64,000 nt of DNA from Nectonema munidae (lineage: Eukaryota; Nematomorpha; Nectonematoida; Nectonematidae), in assembly GCA_030549495.1 (NCBI GenBank), contig JAUIRK010000987.1, forward strand, positions 496,001-560,000, in the 5' to 3' direction. Positions 31,194 to 45,100 of the stretch are shown piece after piece. The stretch's first letter is position 1. Each line of letters starts with the position of its first letter. The position numbers and the translations under genes are program-made. A model generated the notes under the pieces. It did no database searches. It had not been told where the DNA came from and saw only the letters and a program-made list of their open reading frames with translations.

Positions 31194-33110
31194 TTTGATG
31201 TTTTGTGTTTTTAAGTTGACTATAAAAAGTACATTTTTATACCGATAATTTTTTTAAGTTTATTTATATTACATACGAGAATTTTAATTTGTAGACTTTT
31301 TGTGTGATATAACATTTTTTATATCACTAATAAAAAAACAAACTATTTTAAAGTCTCTGCATGCACACTCTTTATTGAGCTTTAATATATAATTCATGCG
31401 AATATAGAATTTCGAATTGTTATATTTTTTTAGTTTGTTATCTATTTCAATAGTTTCTTAGATAGATGATTACTTTGTTACTTGGATATTTAGTTAATTT
31501 TATATAACTAGTTATTCAGTTTTTTATTTCACTAGATGTTTATTTATTTGGTAAGTTATTAAGCATCATAATTCTTTGTTTATTTAAAAGAAACTTTTAA
31601 AAAGTTTAGAATCTTTGATTTTTCATTTCCAAAAAAAATTTTAAACATAAAAATGCGAAGTAAAAAAGTATATGTTTTGTGCCACATTTAGGGTAAACAT
31701 TTCATCCAAAATTAAATAAAGGTATATGCCAAAAAGACCTGCTTTGAAAACGAACTAGCTATCGCTCGCTTCTAAATTTTCCATTTTTCATACATGTGTT
31801 AAGAAAATCTTTTTAAAGTAATGTGCTTAGTTTGGTTGAAATTTAAGCACTGTTGCTACCCTTTTTACCTGTTATTGCGAATATAGAATTTGGAATTTCT
31901 ATAGTTATGTATTTTTCTAGCTTATCCTGTATGTAAAACTTTTAAATAAAGGTGTGTTTGTCTGCAAAATGTAGGCAAAAGAGATAATTACGTTGAAAAG
32001 TGAATGAATATAATAAATGTAAAGAAAATCTTTCTGGGGAGGCATGAATAGGCTGAAGGATGTAAATGAGGAAACAAAAAGAGTAAATGAATAATAAAGT
32101 TTTGATTTTTTCCATGCAATTTTGCTATCCTATCATACGTTTTTTAAAAAGTTAGGTACTAGTCTTTTCTTCATATGTAATTTACATCTTGTTATAAAAC
32201 ACATGAGAGAAACCACTTGACCACAGAATGCAAACAACGGCTTAGGGAAACGAAGCCAGCTAAAATTTATAAGATTACTCGGTAAATCAAAAATCGCTTT
32301 AAATTTTACATCATTTAGTAATATTATTGCGCGGTGTTTTTATTCTCACTTCAACTTAGCCTTTCATTTCTCCAATACTAACATGTCTTAAAAATGATAT
32401 TCTATTAAATTGTATTTTATAACTTGGGGGTGTACTCTAGTCTTTTCAAACCACTGATAACATTTCAGGGTTTAGTTCATTTTTTATGTATGATATTTTA
32501 GAATGATGAAAACTCCTGACAGTGAAAAGTTTAAGCCTGTTCATTGGAAAAATTGTTTCTCATCTCTTAAATTTATTCAGATTGGTTTGATCATATCCTT
32601 TTTTACAATTTTTTTACCATAATTTGCTTTTTTAAAAAAATTAATTAATGTTTTTTTTATAACTTTGACCAAACGTCATATAAAGCTATGTTTAGCAATA
32701 AGTACTTAGTAGTCCTTGATGTTTTTACGCACACATTTATTGATAATTTCTTTAAATTTGAGTTAAAAATTCATCTTTATATTTAAATATCAGGAACTTT
32801 TCGTTATGGTAAACTTTATAGCGTACAAAAATTATTATGAAAACAGAAGTCATACCTTCAACCTAAAGAAAATTATTTTTGTATTCATGATAAGTTGAAT
32901 TTTATTTTACATTTGTGCGCTATTTTCACAATTTTTGTCATTGAAATCGCTGAAATGATACTAATCCCTTTTTTCTCCCATTATTCTCGTTGTTAACCGT
33001 TTAATGTGGATGAATTATTTAAATTTAATATCTAATTTGTTATACTATTTTTTCCTAACCAAATACGCATTCATTGATCGTTTTACACGCACGCCATCTA
33101 CTCTTGTAAG
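31194..33110. other. AT-rich stretch upstream of the first PPME1 exon found
   Basis: Should contain, or be preceded by, the PPME1 N-terminal exon(s) and promoter, but I found no convincing candidate. A passage near 31388-31440 (GCGAATATAGAATTT) recurs near 31875-31920, a minor repeat. Confidence 0.4.
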
Positions 33111-36100
33111 TCTAAAGAAGTTGGAGAAAACGGTGTTATTTTGATATTTCTTCATGGAGCTGGACATTCAGCACTCTCTTGGGCTTGCGCGATTGTAAGC
33201 TTTTACTTTTTTATTTTCACAGTTGGTGCTTTGTTTTTCACATCTGGCTAAAATTAATTGGTTAAAATTATGCATACATTTTCATTAATTAAAAACACTC
33301 TTTTTTATTTATAACAAAATAGGAAAAAAATCGAGTAACAAAAACTTCTTACGAAAATCACATTTTGAGTAATGAAAGTTTCTTAATTTTTCAACGTCAT
33401 GTTTTAAATTTTTTACATCGCATGAATTTGCCCCCAATCTTTATGCGTGAAAAGTCCTTGCCTACTTTTCAACAACTTTTGACGATCCTTGCTTTTAAAA
33501 TGGGTAAGAAGTTGACTTTTTTCATCTTGTTTTAACCTACTTTTATACCATGTTCTACCAATCTGTATACTCTCATACTCATTTTGTATTAATATAAAAC
33601 CGTTATTGACATATTCATAATTATGTGTATTGTGAGTGAAGTTCTACTCTTGCATATTTTATTTTATTAAAAGTTTTTTCACTTAAACTTTTTCTTCTTT
33701 ATAAATTTTTGAATTTAAGGTATCAAAGCTCAATCTGTGTCAGTGTATTTTGAATATTTTTCAATAAAAACTATTGGAAATTGACTTTATTGACCTAAAT
33801 TTGAAAAATCAAGTTCTAAATCTTTGTTTCGGCCTTTTCAAAGGTTAGAGATTAATTTTATAGAATTTATTAAGCAATTCCTTGCTTGGTATTTTTACAC
33901 CATTCTACTCTTTTGAGCGAAAATTTCTTGTAACTAATTTATTTACATTGGACTTGAAATTTGCTAATATTCGCTCAACTTTAATTATTTATAGAAGATG
34001 GTCTACATTACTTACAAAGTGGGGTCTTTTATTCATAGAACTAAGTATTCTATATTCTTTTAACAGTTTTACTGAAAAATCTTTTCTTGATTCACGCGCC
34101 CCAAAATATAACTTTAATTCATAATGACAAAAATTATTCATGCCTGCCTAACGATACTTTGTGTTCTGGGCGAATAACTTGCGAATATTAAAGATTCGAA
34201 GAAGTCTAGGAAAAAACGTATTTTGATGAATACTGAGATTCCTTTTTCCTATTCATACATTTCTCAAGTAATCTTAGTCTGCGATTTGGAAGCTTTGCTT
34301 TCATATTTTTCTCCATATTCATTTACGTCTTTATCATGATTCTACATCTGGCGTATCTTAAGGCAAAGCACGTTCGTCATGGATAGAGATTGAATATTCG
34401 CAAAGACAGAGTATTCCAATTCGTCCAGTCATCATGTTGAGGAATGAAGTTTATGTCAAGCAAGTAATTCTTCATTAACCCATTTTGGGTTTGTAGAGGA
34501 ACGACACGAATTCCGATTCCAATGGAATTAAGTGGGGATTAGCCAAAGGCTCGTGTTTTATGCGAACGTTAAATAAGCATTGCCCGTCGGCGTATCCAAC
34601 GCTAACCTACTTTTTATTAAATTCTTTATTCTTTAAAGTGAACTCCGTTGCATTCCTTTGCAATGCGAATCTTTTTGTTTCATTTTTAGAGAGAGTTGGT
34701 GTCAATAGTGGAGTGTGAGTGCTTTGCAATCGACTTGCCTTATCACGGCTTAACCAAAATTTGTGACGAAACACACGTGGATATGTCGATTCAGTTTTTA
34801 GTAAAGTGAGTAGTGCATCTATAAATAATACATGTTAACATTTGCTCATTCTCTCACTTTTATGTGAATGGCGAATTCTTTATTTAAAAGCGGTTCATTT
34901 TTCTTTTGGTTTGTAATTATATACGTATAATGACATTATACTTACAAACATCCTAAAAAATTTCCTTCTATTATTACATCAGAGGCGCACATCCTCTAAA
35001 TTTTTTTTAATAATTTTTTCTAAAGTTTTTTTTTATAATTTTCACAATTTATTATAAAATAATTTTTGTCCAATGAACACACCACGATTATTACCCGACA
35101 TTATACTTGCACTGTAAGCGCTCAATCCTACCACAATTGCACAGAGTTTATGAAGTCAAATTACCTTGTTTGTTATTCTGATTGCATCCACTACCTTTTT
35201 GCTCAGCGGTTTTCAAAGTGAAGTTCGCGGTGCCGCGAAAAAGTTCCATGGGGATCGATAAGGGAACATTGAATGAATCGTTTTGCACAAAATATTTCAC
35301 AGATATTGGGTCATTTGCCATTTTGCCAATAAGCCACATTTAAAAAGAGTAAATAAGTTAGTCTTTGAATTGAGTACTATTTTTATTCCTTTATTGCTTT
35401 CCAGGCCTCATTATATATCAGGGGCGCACATCCGGGGGGGGGGGGAGTGTACGTACGTGTAATATCTATATGACAAGTACCCGACAGAAAATTTTTTGTT
35501 TTACAAAACTCTTATCAGTAGAACCGCTGCAAGAGAAACATTTGTCAAGGTGGACAATTTTTTACAGTACATGTTATTAAGACAGAACATCTACTATTTC
35601 TTTTCAGGCCTACTTTTATACATGTAAATGTGGATTTTTATTAATGGCTTAAAAAGAAATATGACGACCCATACTTGAAATTTGGTTTTACTGCATTAAT
35701 GTCTAGTGGGGTAGAGGAACATAAGTGTATTTTCTGTTCTGAAGTGTTAGCATCCACTTTTCTAAAGCCCGTCAAGTGAAGCTTGCACTGGAAGTGAAGC
35801 ATTTGAGTTTAGTAAACAAACCTATTGACTATTTTAAACGTTAAACTGAACGATTGCACAAATCCAGGTTTGATAACATAGCAATGTTTTGGCAAAATAT
35901 TAAGTGTAGTTTGAAAGCCTTCTATAAAGTTTCAAAGGAAAAACTGTTGTCAAAAAGTCCCACAACATAGGAGAATAGTTGATATTACCTTGCTGCAAAG
36001 TTATCTTATTGAATGTGCTAAGAAGTTGAAACCTATCTTCATGTCAAAGGATACCGTAAAAAGGCTAATAAGAGATTCAGAATTCGATTTTCAACTTTTT

Positions 36101-39100
36101 TGCAATTCCGATTGATGAAACGATGGATGCTTATTTCAACTTTGCTTTTACGCACAATATGCATATGACAAGAACCTGATAGACAATTTTTTATTTTGCG
36201 AAACTCAGCAGTAGAATAAATTCAAGAGAAACATTCGTCAAAGTGATAAATTTTTTAAAGCATATGGTATTAAGTTTGACTCTAGCTAAGCAAAAATCTA
36301 CAGATGTCATTGGTACCGAGTGCGCCAAGCCATAAAACCATACCAGATGAGTTGAAAAATGTTTTCAATGAAGTCATTAAAATATTGCATTTCATTAAAG
36401 TAAATGCTTCAAATCTTGTTTGTTTTCAATTTGAAAAACTCTTGCTGCACTCAAACTTGAGATGGCTTTCCAAAGGAAAATTTTCAAAGCGATACTATGG
36501 AAAGAAATCCAGCAATTTTTGCAAAGCAAACTAGACATGCATTTAAAATTTTCTGATCTCCATTTTCGTATATTCCTATCATTTTTAGTGAACATATTTG
36601 AATTTCTGAATTCCCTTAACCTTGCGCTGAAAAGAAAAGAGATCAGAGTACTCCATTGTCATAAAAAATAGACAGCTTTTGAAATGAAGCTCGAATTATG
36701 GCATTCTGAGACAAGAAAATTTTTACTTGATTGAAAATAAGATTTTCATCAATAAAGATGTCCTGAAGGCCATAAAATACCCTTTAGTATATCTTTAGAA
36801 AACAAATTTCTCTCTGAAAATAGAACTTGAATCTTCCATTATACTAGTAGTTTATTGCTTAAATTTGAAAAACGTGAACGATTTGGAAAATGTTTTATTA
36901 AAATTACAATTAATTTCGGTGTTGTCTCACACCTTTATCAAGTCTAAATACAACGAAAATACAGAAACAAAATCACATATAAAATTTAAAATGTTCTTAC
37001 ATTGCGAAAATACTGAGATAGAAAACTTGTGAATGTAGTTGGTATATGTGTGTGTATATTATATGTATGCTTATGATGAAAATAAACAAAGAATTGCCAA
37101 TTATATGTGTGAGATATTGTGTTGGAATAAAGGTATGTGTGAAAAAGAAACAATCATAATGTGTGAAAATATATTGTATCAGTATAAAGATGTGTACGTT
37201 TCAATGTGTCATATGGGGAGTGGATGCTATGCATGCGTATATAATAAAATATGTATATGCGGGTACCGATGAAGTTACTTTAGCAGCAAGTGATGATAAA
37301 TTGGGGATATTTCAATGTGTTCATTGATTGAATTTTTATTTCTGAGAGAGAATACAGCTTCATAAAATTCCAGATTATAAGATGGACATTTGTATAATAT
37401 ATTCACTCCTGATAAGTCGAACTCATGATTTTCTGTGATCATATGTTCTACCATTTTGTTTTGAAATGTGTTTGGCCTTATAATAGAATTTGACTTTTTT
37501 TGATAGTTTATGACACTTTTGTGTTGACTTATTCTTTGTTTCAACATTTGCGTCGTACATCCAATATATATTGCTTCACAATTACAAAATGGTAGAACAT
37601 ATGATCACAAAAAATCATGAGTTCGACTTATCAGGAGTGAATATATTATACAAATGTCCATCTTATAATCTGGAATTTTATGAAGCTGTAAAAACATTTT
37701 CCGAATCGTTCATGTTTTTCAAATTTAAGCAATAAATTTCTCTCTATTTTCCTAACCTATAAAAATTTGAAAAATACTATCAATTTATCGAAAACTCGTT
37801 TATAATCTCGATTAGTAATCTGGCCTAAAAAGACCTCTTGATTCAAGAACAGTTTATTGATTTGATTAATGATTGAGGAGGTGCAAAACATATTTTTTAA
37901 AATGTCTCATATCGATTTTTCGAGAAATGGGACAATCTTTTTCTGATGTTGCAAAGAAGGCTTTGAAAGTTCGGATTCGATTTGCCACTACATAATTAGT
38001 GTGAGCAAGTGTTTTCCATGCTACTTGACATTGAAACTAAATCCCGAAAAGATGAGAAGTGTGTAATGATATGAGAGTACTTAGACAAACTTGTATAGAC
38101 AAAGCAGATGAATCCATCCCGTTAAGATTGATTGGATTATTCAGATAATTTTTGAAAAAACATTTATGCCAATTTTTTTAGTACAGTAGTTTTTATGTTG
38201 ATTTATTTTTTTAAAATTAGAGCCAGAGCTATTAAAAAATTAAAGAGACCGCTTAGCCGAGAATTTTTAGAAAGTTTGTAAACCACTCTTCAAGCTCAAC
38301 AAGAGAACAAAATCATTCACATATGACAAATCACTACTCATCGGATATAATTAAGTTATTGTCATTCACCAGTTATTGAAACCGATGGTCACAGTCTATC
38401 TGTATAGTCTATTGCTAAATATGCTATACTCCAACCAAGTGAAGGTTTTATACCTTTACTAAAAATGATCTCTTTTGTAAATCTTTAGGGAGCTGAATTT
38501 TTGGTTGAACTGATTTTATATTGGGTGTTCGAAGATTAAACATGTCTTTGTCTTCTAAAGACCATATAGAAAGAGTTGTATTAGAGGACTCATTGGTAAT
38601 ACAGTCAGACCTCATTTATCCGACAACCCCACAATATTGATTAGGAACTAAAAGATATTTCTCAGCCTCTCACTAGTTGTCAACAAGCCTCGTTCATATC
38701 AAATGAATTGGCTAGGTGTATTGATTACTCTGTACTGAAATGCATTGTTGCTTAAAATTTAATTTCAAAATTTTAAGCTACGAAATGTTATCAAAGTAGA
38801 TTAGTAACACAGAAAAACAAAGAATCATCCTATATAAACTCATATTCTAACTACACATATATTCAGTTAGTAAAGTAAATTGAAAATATATTTAGGACTT
38901 AGGTCGATTAATTGACAGGTATGAAGTCGTAAATTTATATTTGGGCCTTTTAAATGGAAATTGAAAGTTGAAACTTTTTGGAAGAAAATTTGCTACAAAT
39001 CTTAAATTTATATGAATTAGCTATTCCAGTGCCATGAAATACATGGAAATGAAATGAAGTTTAAGAGTATGAGTGTAATATTATCATAGTGAAGTGAAAT

Positions 39101-42100
39101 TTGGTGGGAGTAGATGCACTAAAAACAGCTGGCAGGATAATTCTGATGACCTTTGAGTGCTATTGAAAGGTGTTATCAAATTGAAAATAGTGCTGAGATG
39201 CAAGTATATTTTGCACATCACAATATTTGTCTAATATTATGCTGTATATAATTATAAACAAAAAGTGAGTGTTCAAATCCTATATACTCATTGACTTTTG
39301 GGTTGCTCATTTTTCTCGTCTCTCAGTGTATGTCTGAATAACAATGCGCAGACTTTTTCGCTCTTTTTCTAGATCATTTAATTTCTTTTTAGTTCATTCC
39401 TTGATCTTCTTAGCGAAATATGTGTTATGTACAATCCGAGTACAAAAGTGGTTCTGGTGGGGCACAGTCTTGGCGCCTCTGTGATAACTTTTTCCGCTGC
39501 TCGACTCGCACAAGATCCAGACTCACGTGTCCAAATTTCAGCCATCGTCCTCCTTGACGTTGTTGAAAGCACAGCATTGACTTCCTTAAGATCAATGAAG
39601 GATGTTTTGACACTTCGTCCGCCATTCTTTCGATCCGTTTGTAGTGGTGTTCAGTGGTGGTAAGGTATTCGTACATTTTACATACTCTCCCAAAGCCTTT
39701 CTTCAAAGCAAGGTCTAATGGGCATAAATAAAATAGTCTGCTTTTAAAGTAATTACTTTTTGAAAAGGTTTCTTCTTCAAGTTTTGTAATAAATTATAAC
39801 TTTTCTTGATCGACTGTATCTCTTAGAAAGATGCCATTTTAATGAATGCTAGTTAAGGATTTGGGAATGGAATTAAGGATTTTGAGATATCTGTCAATAA
39901 TATTTTGTGTTCATAGAATTTAACAAAAACCTTAAATTGCTATAAAAAATATTCAGTCTAATTTTTAATCTATGTCAACAGTCAAATTTCAATACATTTC
40001 TATTAAGATAAATGATTTATTGACTTTAAAGAGAGAGTAAGAACAATCTTATTCGTGATTTTTAGAGTTGTAATAAAAAATTATTGGACAAAAATATGTT
40101 CAGACTTTACATTTCTATGTTTTGCCAGTAATTTCCTTAATTTAAAAATTGATATTTCGATTTTTAATATCCAAACGTGACACTATTTTAATTTCAGATA
40201 TAAACTAGTGGAGATTTTGAGGCTTTTTCATTTTTGTCAAGATCCATTAAAAGAGACAAAACTGTCTCATTTCAATAACAAATTCTTTGTATTAATTTGT
40301 AATTTCAAAATATAGCAAATATTTTAAAAATATTATGAATAAATATTTATATTTGATCTAAACGCGACAATGAATTAATTTGGCAGGAGTTTTTTCGCGG
40401 AATATCGGTGCTCCATGGTTCTAAGAGAAATTGATGACATTTGTCTCTTTGTCATTTATCGCGCTGCCAATGCATGCGTGTTAGACTGTCCCAAAAAAAT
40501 AAAAATTGAAATATTTTGAAGCATACCCCTTAAAAATGTTTTAATACATCAAATGTTATTATAAATGAATTTTTATTTCAATTGAACTTTATTAAGTGAC
40601 TGCTCATTAAACTGATCTCTCAAAAATGAATAATGAACACACTATTTTTTAATTTTTAATTAAATATTAATTAAGTAAAAATTTTTAAAATTTTATGTTT
40701 TTTTAATTACAATTTTTTAATATTCTCATATTACTCTAATCACTCGCACTTTAGTTTTCTTCAAATTTTAAAGATTAGGGTAATTTATCTAATTTTGTTA
40801 TAGTAAAACTTCACCGTCTTTTTTATATAAAATAATTTTTAGATTTTCATTTTATTATAAACATGGACACTATAAAAAAACATTTTATGGCTAATTGGTT
40901 CTATGAATGACTCAATTACAGATATCCAACTACCTCTTCTTCGAGATGTATTAAGTAAACTCTACTTTTTGGTTAAAAAAGAAAACAGAACTTTTCAAAG
41001 GCAGTTTCACTGATAGTAGATGAAGTTTTGTCAATTTGGATTAAAGCCATCTTACCAAAAAAACCCAAAACAAATATCGTATCAAAGTTAAAAAAGATCG
41101 TGGATGAGTATATTCGTATTGGTAAAAACAAACACAGAAAGAGTTTTGCGCAGCGATCAAGAGAAAAGGAGTTTGAAAAAAACCTACATCATTTGCTTGA
41201 TATCAGCCATGCTAACTGTTCAAGTATAATTAAAATAGGTGAAGATAAGTTGTTCTTAGAAGACCAAGGATCAAAGAGAAAAAATGATTATTTTGGAGGA
41301 AGATAAAGAGTTTACAGATAAAGAGGAAAGAAAAAGAAAAATGTTGAACGAGCAAACTAAACGTGAGAAAAATCCAACATTGAACAAAAAGGTTTGACAT
41401 TCAGTATATTCTGGAAAATGAAACAATCGAAGAAAGTTTTTCTTCCAATCTAGAAAACGATCCAGAATTGTATCATAATTTTTCGAAGATATCAAAAAAT
41501 AAAGAAAAAACAGAACAAATACCGGTGAATTCTCTATTGAAAAGTGTGGATTTTTGTTCCTTAGACAGAACAAGTACTTCTTCTAGACAAGCAATTCATG
41601 TTGTTGCTCCTGCGCTAAAAGCACTTGGTGTTGATCTCAAAGATATAACTTTTTAAAATCCTCTTTGTATAGGTCCAGAATTAAATCAAGAGAAGAACTT
41701 GAAAAGAGTATAAAAAGTACCTTCACTCCAAACACTCCTCTCATTATCCATTTTGACGGTAGTTTAATCACTTTGTGTACCATCTAGCTATCGGAGTATC
41801 AGGTATGAATACAGAAAAACTTTTACGCATAGATAAATTAGAGAAAGCGACAAGTTATGAAATCTGAACAGCTGCACTTAATGCAATTAAATAGTGGAAA
41901 GGTGTCGAATGTTGTGTGGCAGGCCTCTCTTTTGATTCAACTGCAAGTAATACAGGTATGGGGCTTGTTTGAATATTCAGAAACATCTCAAACAAAAATT
42001 GCTTTTTTTAACTCGTCAGCATCATATTTTTGAGATAATTATAGGGTGTGTCTTCAATTTGTTTTTTAATTCGACTGGCTGATCTTTTTAAAAATTTCAA

Positions 42101-45100
42101 AGAGAAATGGAATTTAATAGATATTTATTATGATGTTTGCGTTGCATATTGTTATGTGCATGTAGCGTATGATGTTTGATAGATTTTTATGATGTTTGCG
42201 GTTTATGCTTTAGTTTTTATACCAATTCAACCATGATAATTTTAATTTCTGAAATTATTTTTTGCATTTAGAGGTTTTAAATGTCTGAAAGTGTCAATCA
42301 AATGTTTGATTTACATTCTAATGTCTACAGAAATATTTTTGAAATTTAAATAAAATATGTGTTTTTATGCCAAATGGAAGATGCTGGTTTCATTTTTGGA
42401 CTCAGGTTTGGCATTTATGGTTTTAAAATATCTGACAGCTTGAATCAGATTTGTGGTTTACTTCTAGATACTGTCTTCAATAATATTTTCAAAAAAATAA
42501 AATATCTGTTTTATACCAAATCGACTATGCTTATTTTATTTCTGTACTGGATTTTGGATAATACGGTTAAAAATATCTCGAAGTGGCAATTGAATTAGTA
42601 ATGTATGCCTGAAAAACAGTTCTGTAAAAAATTTTCAAAATATACTTTTTTTTTTGTATATTTTAGCTTATAATACTTTCTACAATCATCTTGATTATGA
42701 AATATTTATTTAAAAAAAACAAAACGTATTATAAAATCTTTTGAAAATTTGTATGAGAGAAGAAACCAAGTTGAAAAATAATTGAAAAGAAAACATGTGA
42801 TCAAAACAAATAATTAAAAAAAATATGTATCTTGACTAAATGGAAGATCTACCATGTTCTAATGAACTAGGAAGTGATTTAATTATATAATATTAGATGC
42901 TTCAAAAAAGATTTTGACTGTGAAAAAGAAGTTCCTCTTTTACAAATGAAAAATATTTAAATATATGACTTATCATCTAGGATTACAATTAACATTTAGC
43001 TAAGATCGGTAGGAAATCTGAAAATTTAGAATAGGTCAGATTTATCAAAAATTGCACAGATGCCCATATGTGAGAATTTAGTCACTATCTATTTTTAATT
43101 TAAATTGAATTTGTCCATCTTTTTCTTTTTGCGTCAAAGAGATAATTTTTTAGATGAAAAACGTGGACAACCTTTTGTAATTGAACAATGAACATCACGA
43201 ATGATTCATCAAAAAAAAATGAGATTGGTTGACAAATATTCAGGCCTGATAATAAAATACACGATACTGATAAAAAAAGTCAAAGATCATCAAGAAGATA
43301 TCGGAATGCTTTGAGAGAGGAAAAAAGTAATTTTATCATTATAAAAAATTTTTCGAACACACATTGAAGAATATAAATTTCTAATGAAAAAAGAGCTACC
43401 AAAAAAGGAACATCATGGAATGAATAGCAAAATTACATACTGTAAATTATAATATGACGTAGAGACGACGAGCCGATAACGAATTTGTAGCCAAAAAGAT
43501 GGAAGTCCTATCGAGTTACATAAGTTACTGTAGAATGAAATATTTTGAGTGAATTAAACACCTAAAGTTGGTTTATTAAATAAATTAAGAAAATAATTAC
43601 GCATGCTTAAAAATGGGTATATATGTGTAAAAAACTTTATATTATTACTTAGATAAAAAGTTTCTTTTTAAGATGAGCTGTCATATATAAATCAATGCTT
43701 TGATAACTTTAATTGACTTTTATAAATAGCTAATAGGGTTAAACAAGAGAAGAGAGCTTGAGTAATTGAGTTTTAGCAGAGAAAGCGGAAGAGAAAAACA
43801 GAGGAGAGAGAAAGAGAAATAGAATCACTGTGACAGAAGATGAGAAAATCTAATGGATCATCAATGTTTGCTCAAAAATACTACAAGGAGACACTGTGAT
43901 AAACATTGCTTACTTATTGTGTGCATGTTGAAGCAATGGATTATTATTATATAGCTCTCACGCATCGTCTGTAAAATATGTTCGATAGGAATTTCAGAGC
44001 AGCTTGGCATGACTGATGTTTGATTCGAAAGTCTGCATTCCTTCTTTTATTCTCTTATCTTACATTATCATGTATTCGAATGATCATTACATTCTATAAT
44101 GCGATAATCATACATGTTTTATAAACAAGCAGCAACTCTTACTTATAGAAAATTATTGGGGGGGGGGGGGGGGGGGGGGTCATTTTCGCCCCCGCCCCCC
44201 GGATGTGCGCCGAGAAAAATCGATATTCAGCCCCTGCTTTGGATTTAGAAAGATGAATGTTCATATACCATTGATGGTACACCAATCGAAAAGGGGGGTA
44301 ACTAATTTATTAATTATTAATTAATTAATTAAGTTTGTTTTGTGACGTTCGCACCCATCCTTTCGGATATCGTGGCCCGCCCGGAATGCTGAGTCCAAGT
44401 CTAACTGGACTTTCCATCCCACTAAACACCTATCGGCCCTTGTTACAAAAGAATAGCTATACCTTGTTATATATATTATTTTACAATATATAAATACATC
44501 GGAGTGAACGATACAATCCTAACGGAACGCTCCCAATTTGGGAAACAAACTTATTGTCTAGTGATAGCTTGATTACTAACCACGTAGAATCGCGTCGCTA
44601 GAGCACTACCTAACCGTAAAAACCTTTGAATTCTTCAGAGTAAGAAAACCAGGGTAAAAAAACCGGTAACTAATTTATTCAGATAACAAACATCTATTGG
44701 GCTTTGGGAGGAAGAGTATGGGATATTGACAGTAATGTCATCAGCGAAATAAAAAAACTTAAACTTTTGATTGGCCTGGTAGAAATCATAAACAAAGATT
44801 AAAAAGGGGGGGGGGGGTCCGAGGGAAGAGCTTTGGGGAACACCAACATTCGTCCGTACAATGTTCACTTAACCTCATTTACTGTCACAAACTGATGACG
44901 ATCAATGAAGTATGATTCAAGTAGTCGTAAAGAATTTTGTCTCAAGCCATAATGCTGCAGTTTTCGTAAAAGTATATGATGGGAAAGACAGTCAAATGCT
45001 TCTGAAAAATCAAGAAAGATGTAATTGTTGCCATATTAGATTCCTAGTTTTTCAATATGTTTTCGACAAAGCATAGAAGTAAGGATTGAGTATCATGATG

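Larger units (their letters stand above)
35203..39060 (+). mobile_element. hAT transposon relic, ZBED type, with nested insertions (copy 2)
   Basis: Starts CAGCGGTTTTCAAAGTG, a hAT-like terminus. From about 35645 frames encode a BED-finger-like start (DDPYLKFGFTALMSSGVEEH, CIFCSEVL), then KKLKP...DTVKRLIRDSEF. The later part at 36304-36534 and 36540-36640 (ELKNVFNEVIKILHFIK, LLHSNLRWLSKGK, FLVNIFEFLNSLNLALK) matches ZBED5/SCAND3-like hAT transposases. Many stops and shifts make it dead. A Penelope-like foldback (36852-37736) interrupts it, and another ~280-bp insertion lies at about 38470-38755. Its distal part matches 8776-9490 in reverse. It lies inside a PPME1 intron. The 3' end is approximate. 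Confidence 0.7.

Noticed and set aside
38603-38755. Complete pogo/Tigger element
   Set aside because: Only a left-end-like motif is visible; no matching right end or TA duplication could be shown.
44159-44180. Vector or adaptor contamination at the poly-G run
   Set aside because: Flanks are window-specific repeat sequence also seen at 35.4 kb, so the run is probably genomic or a polymerase artefact, not vector.
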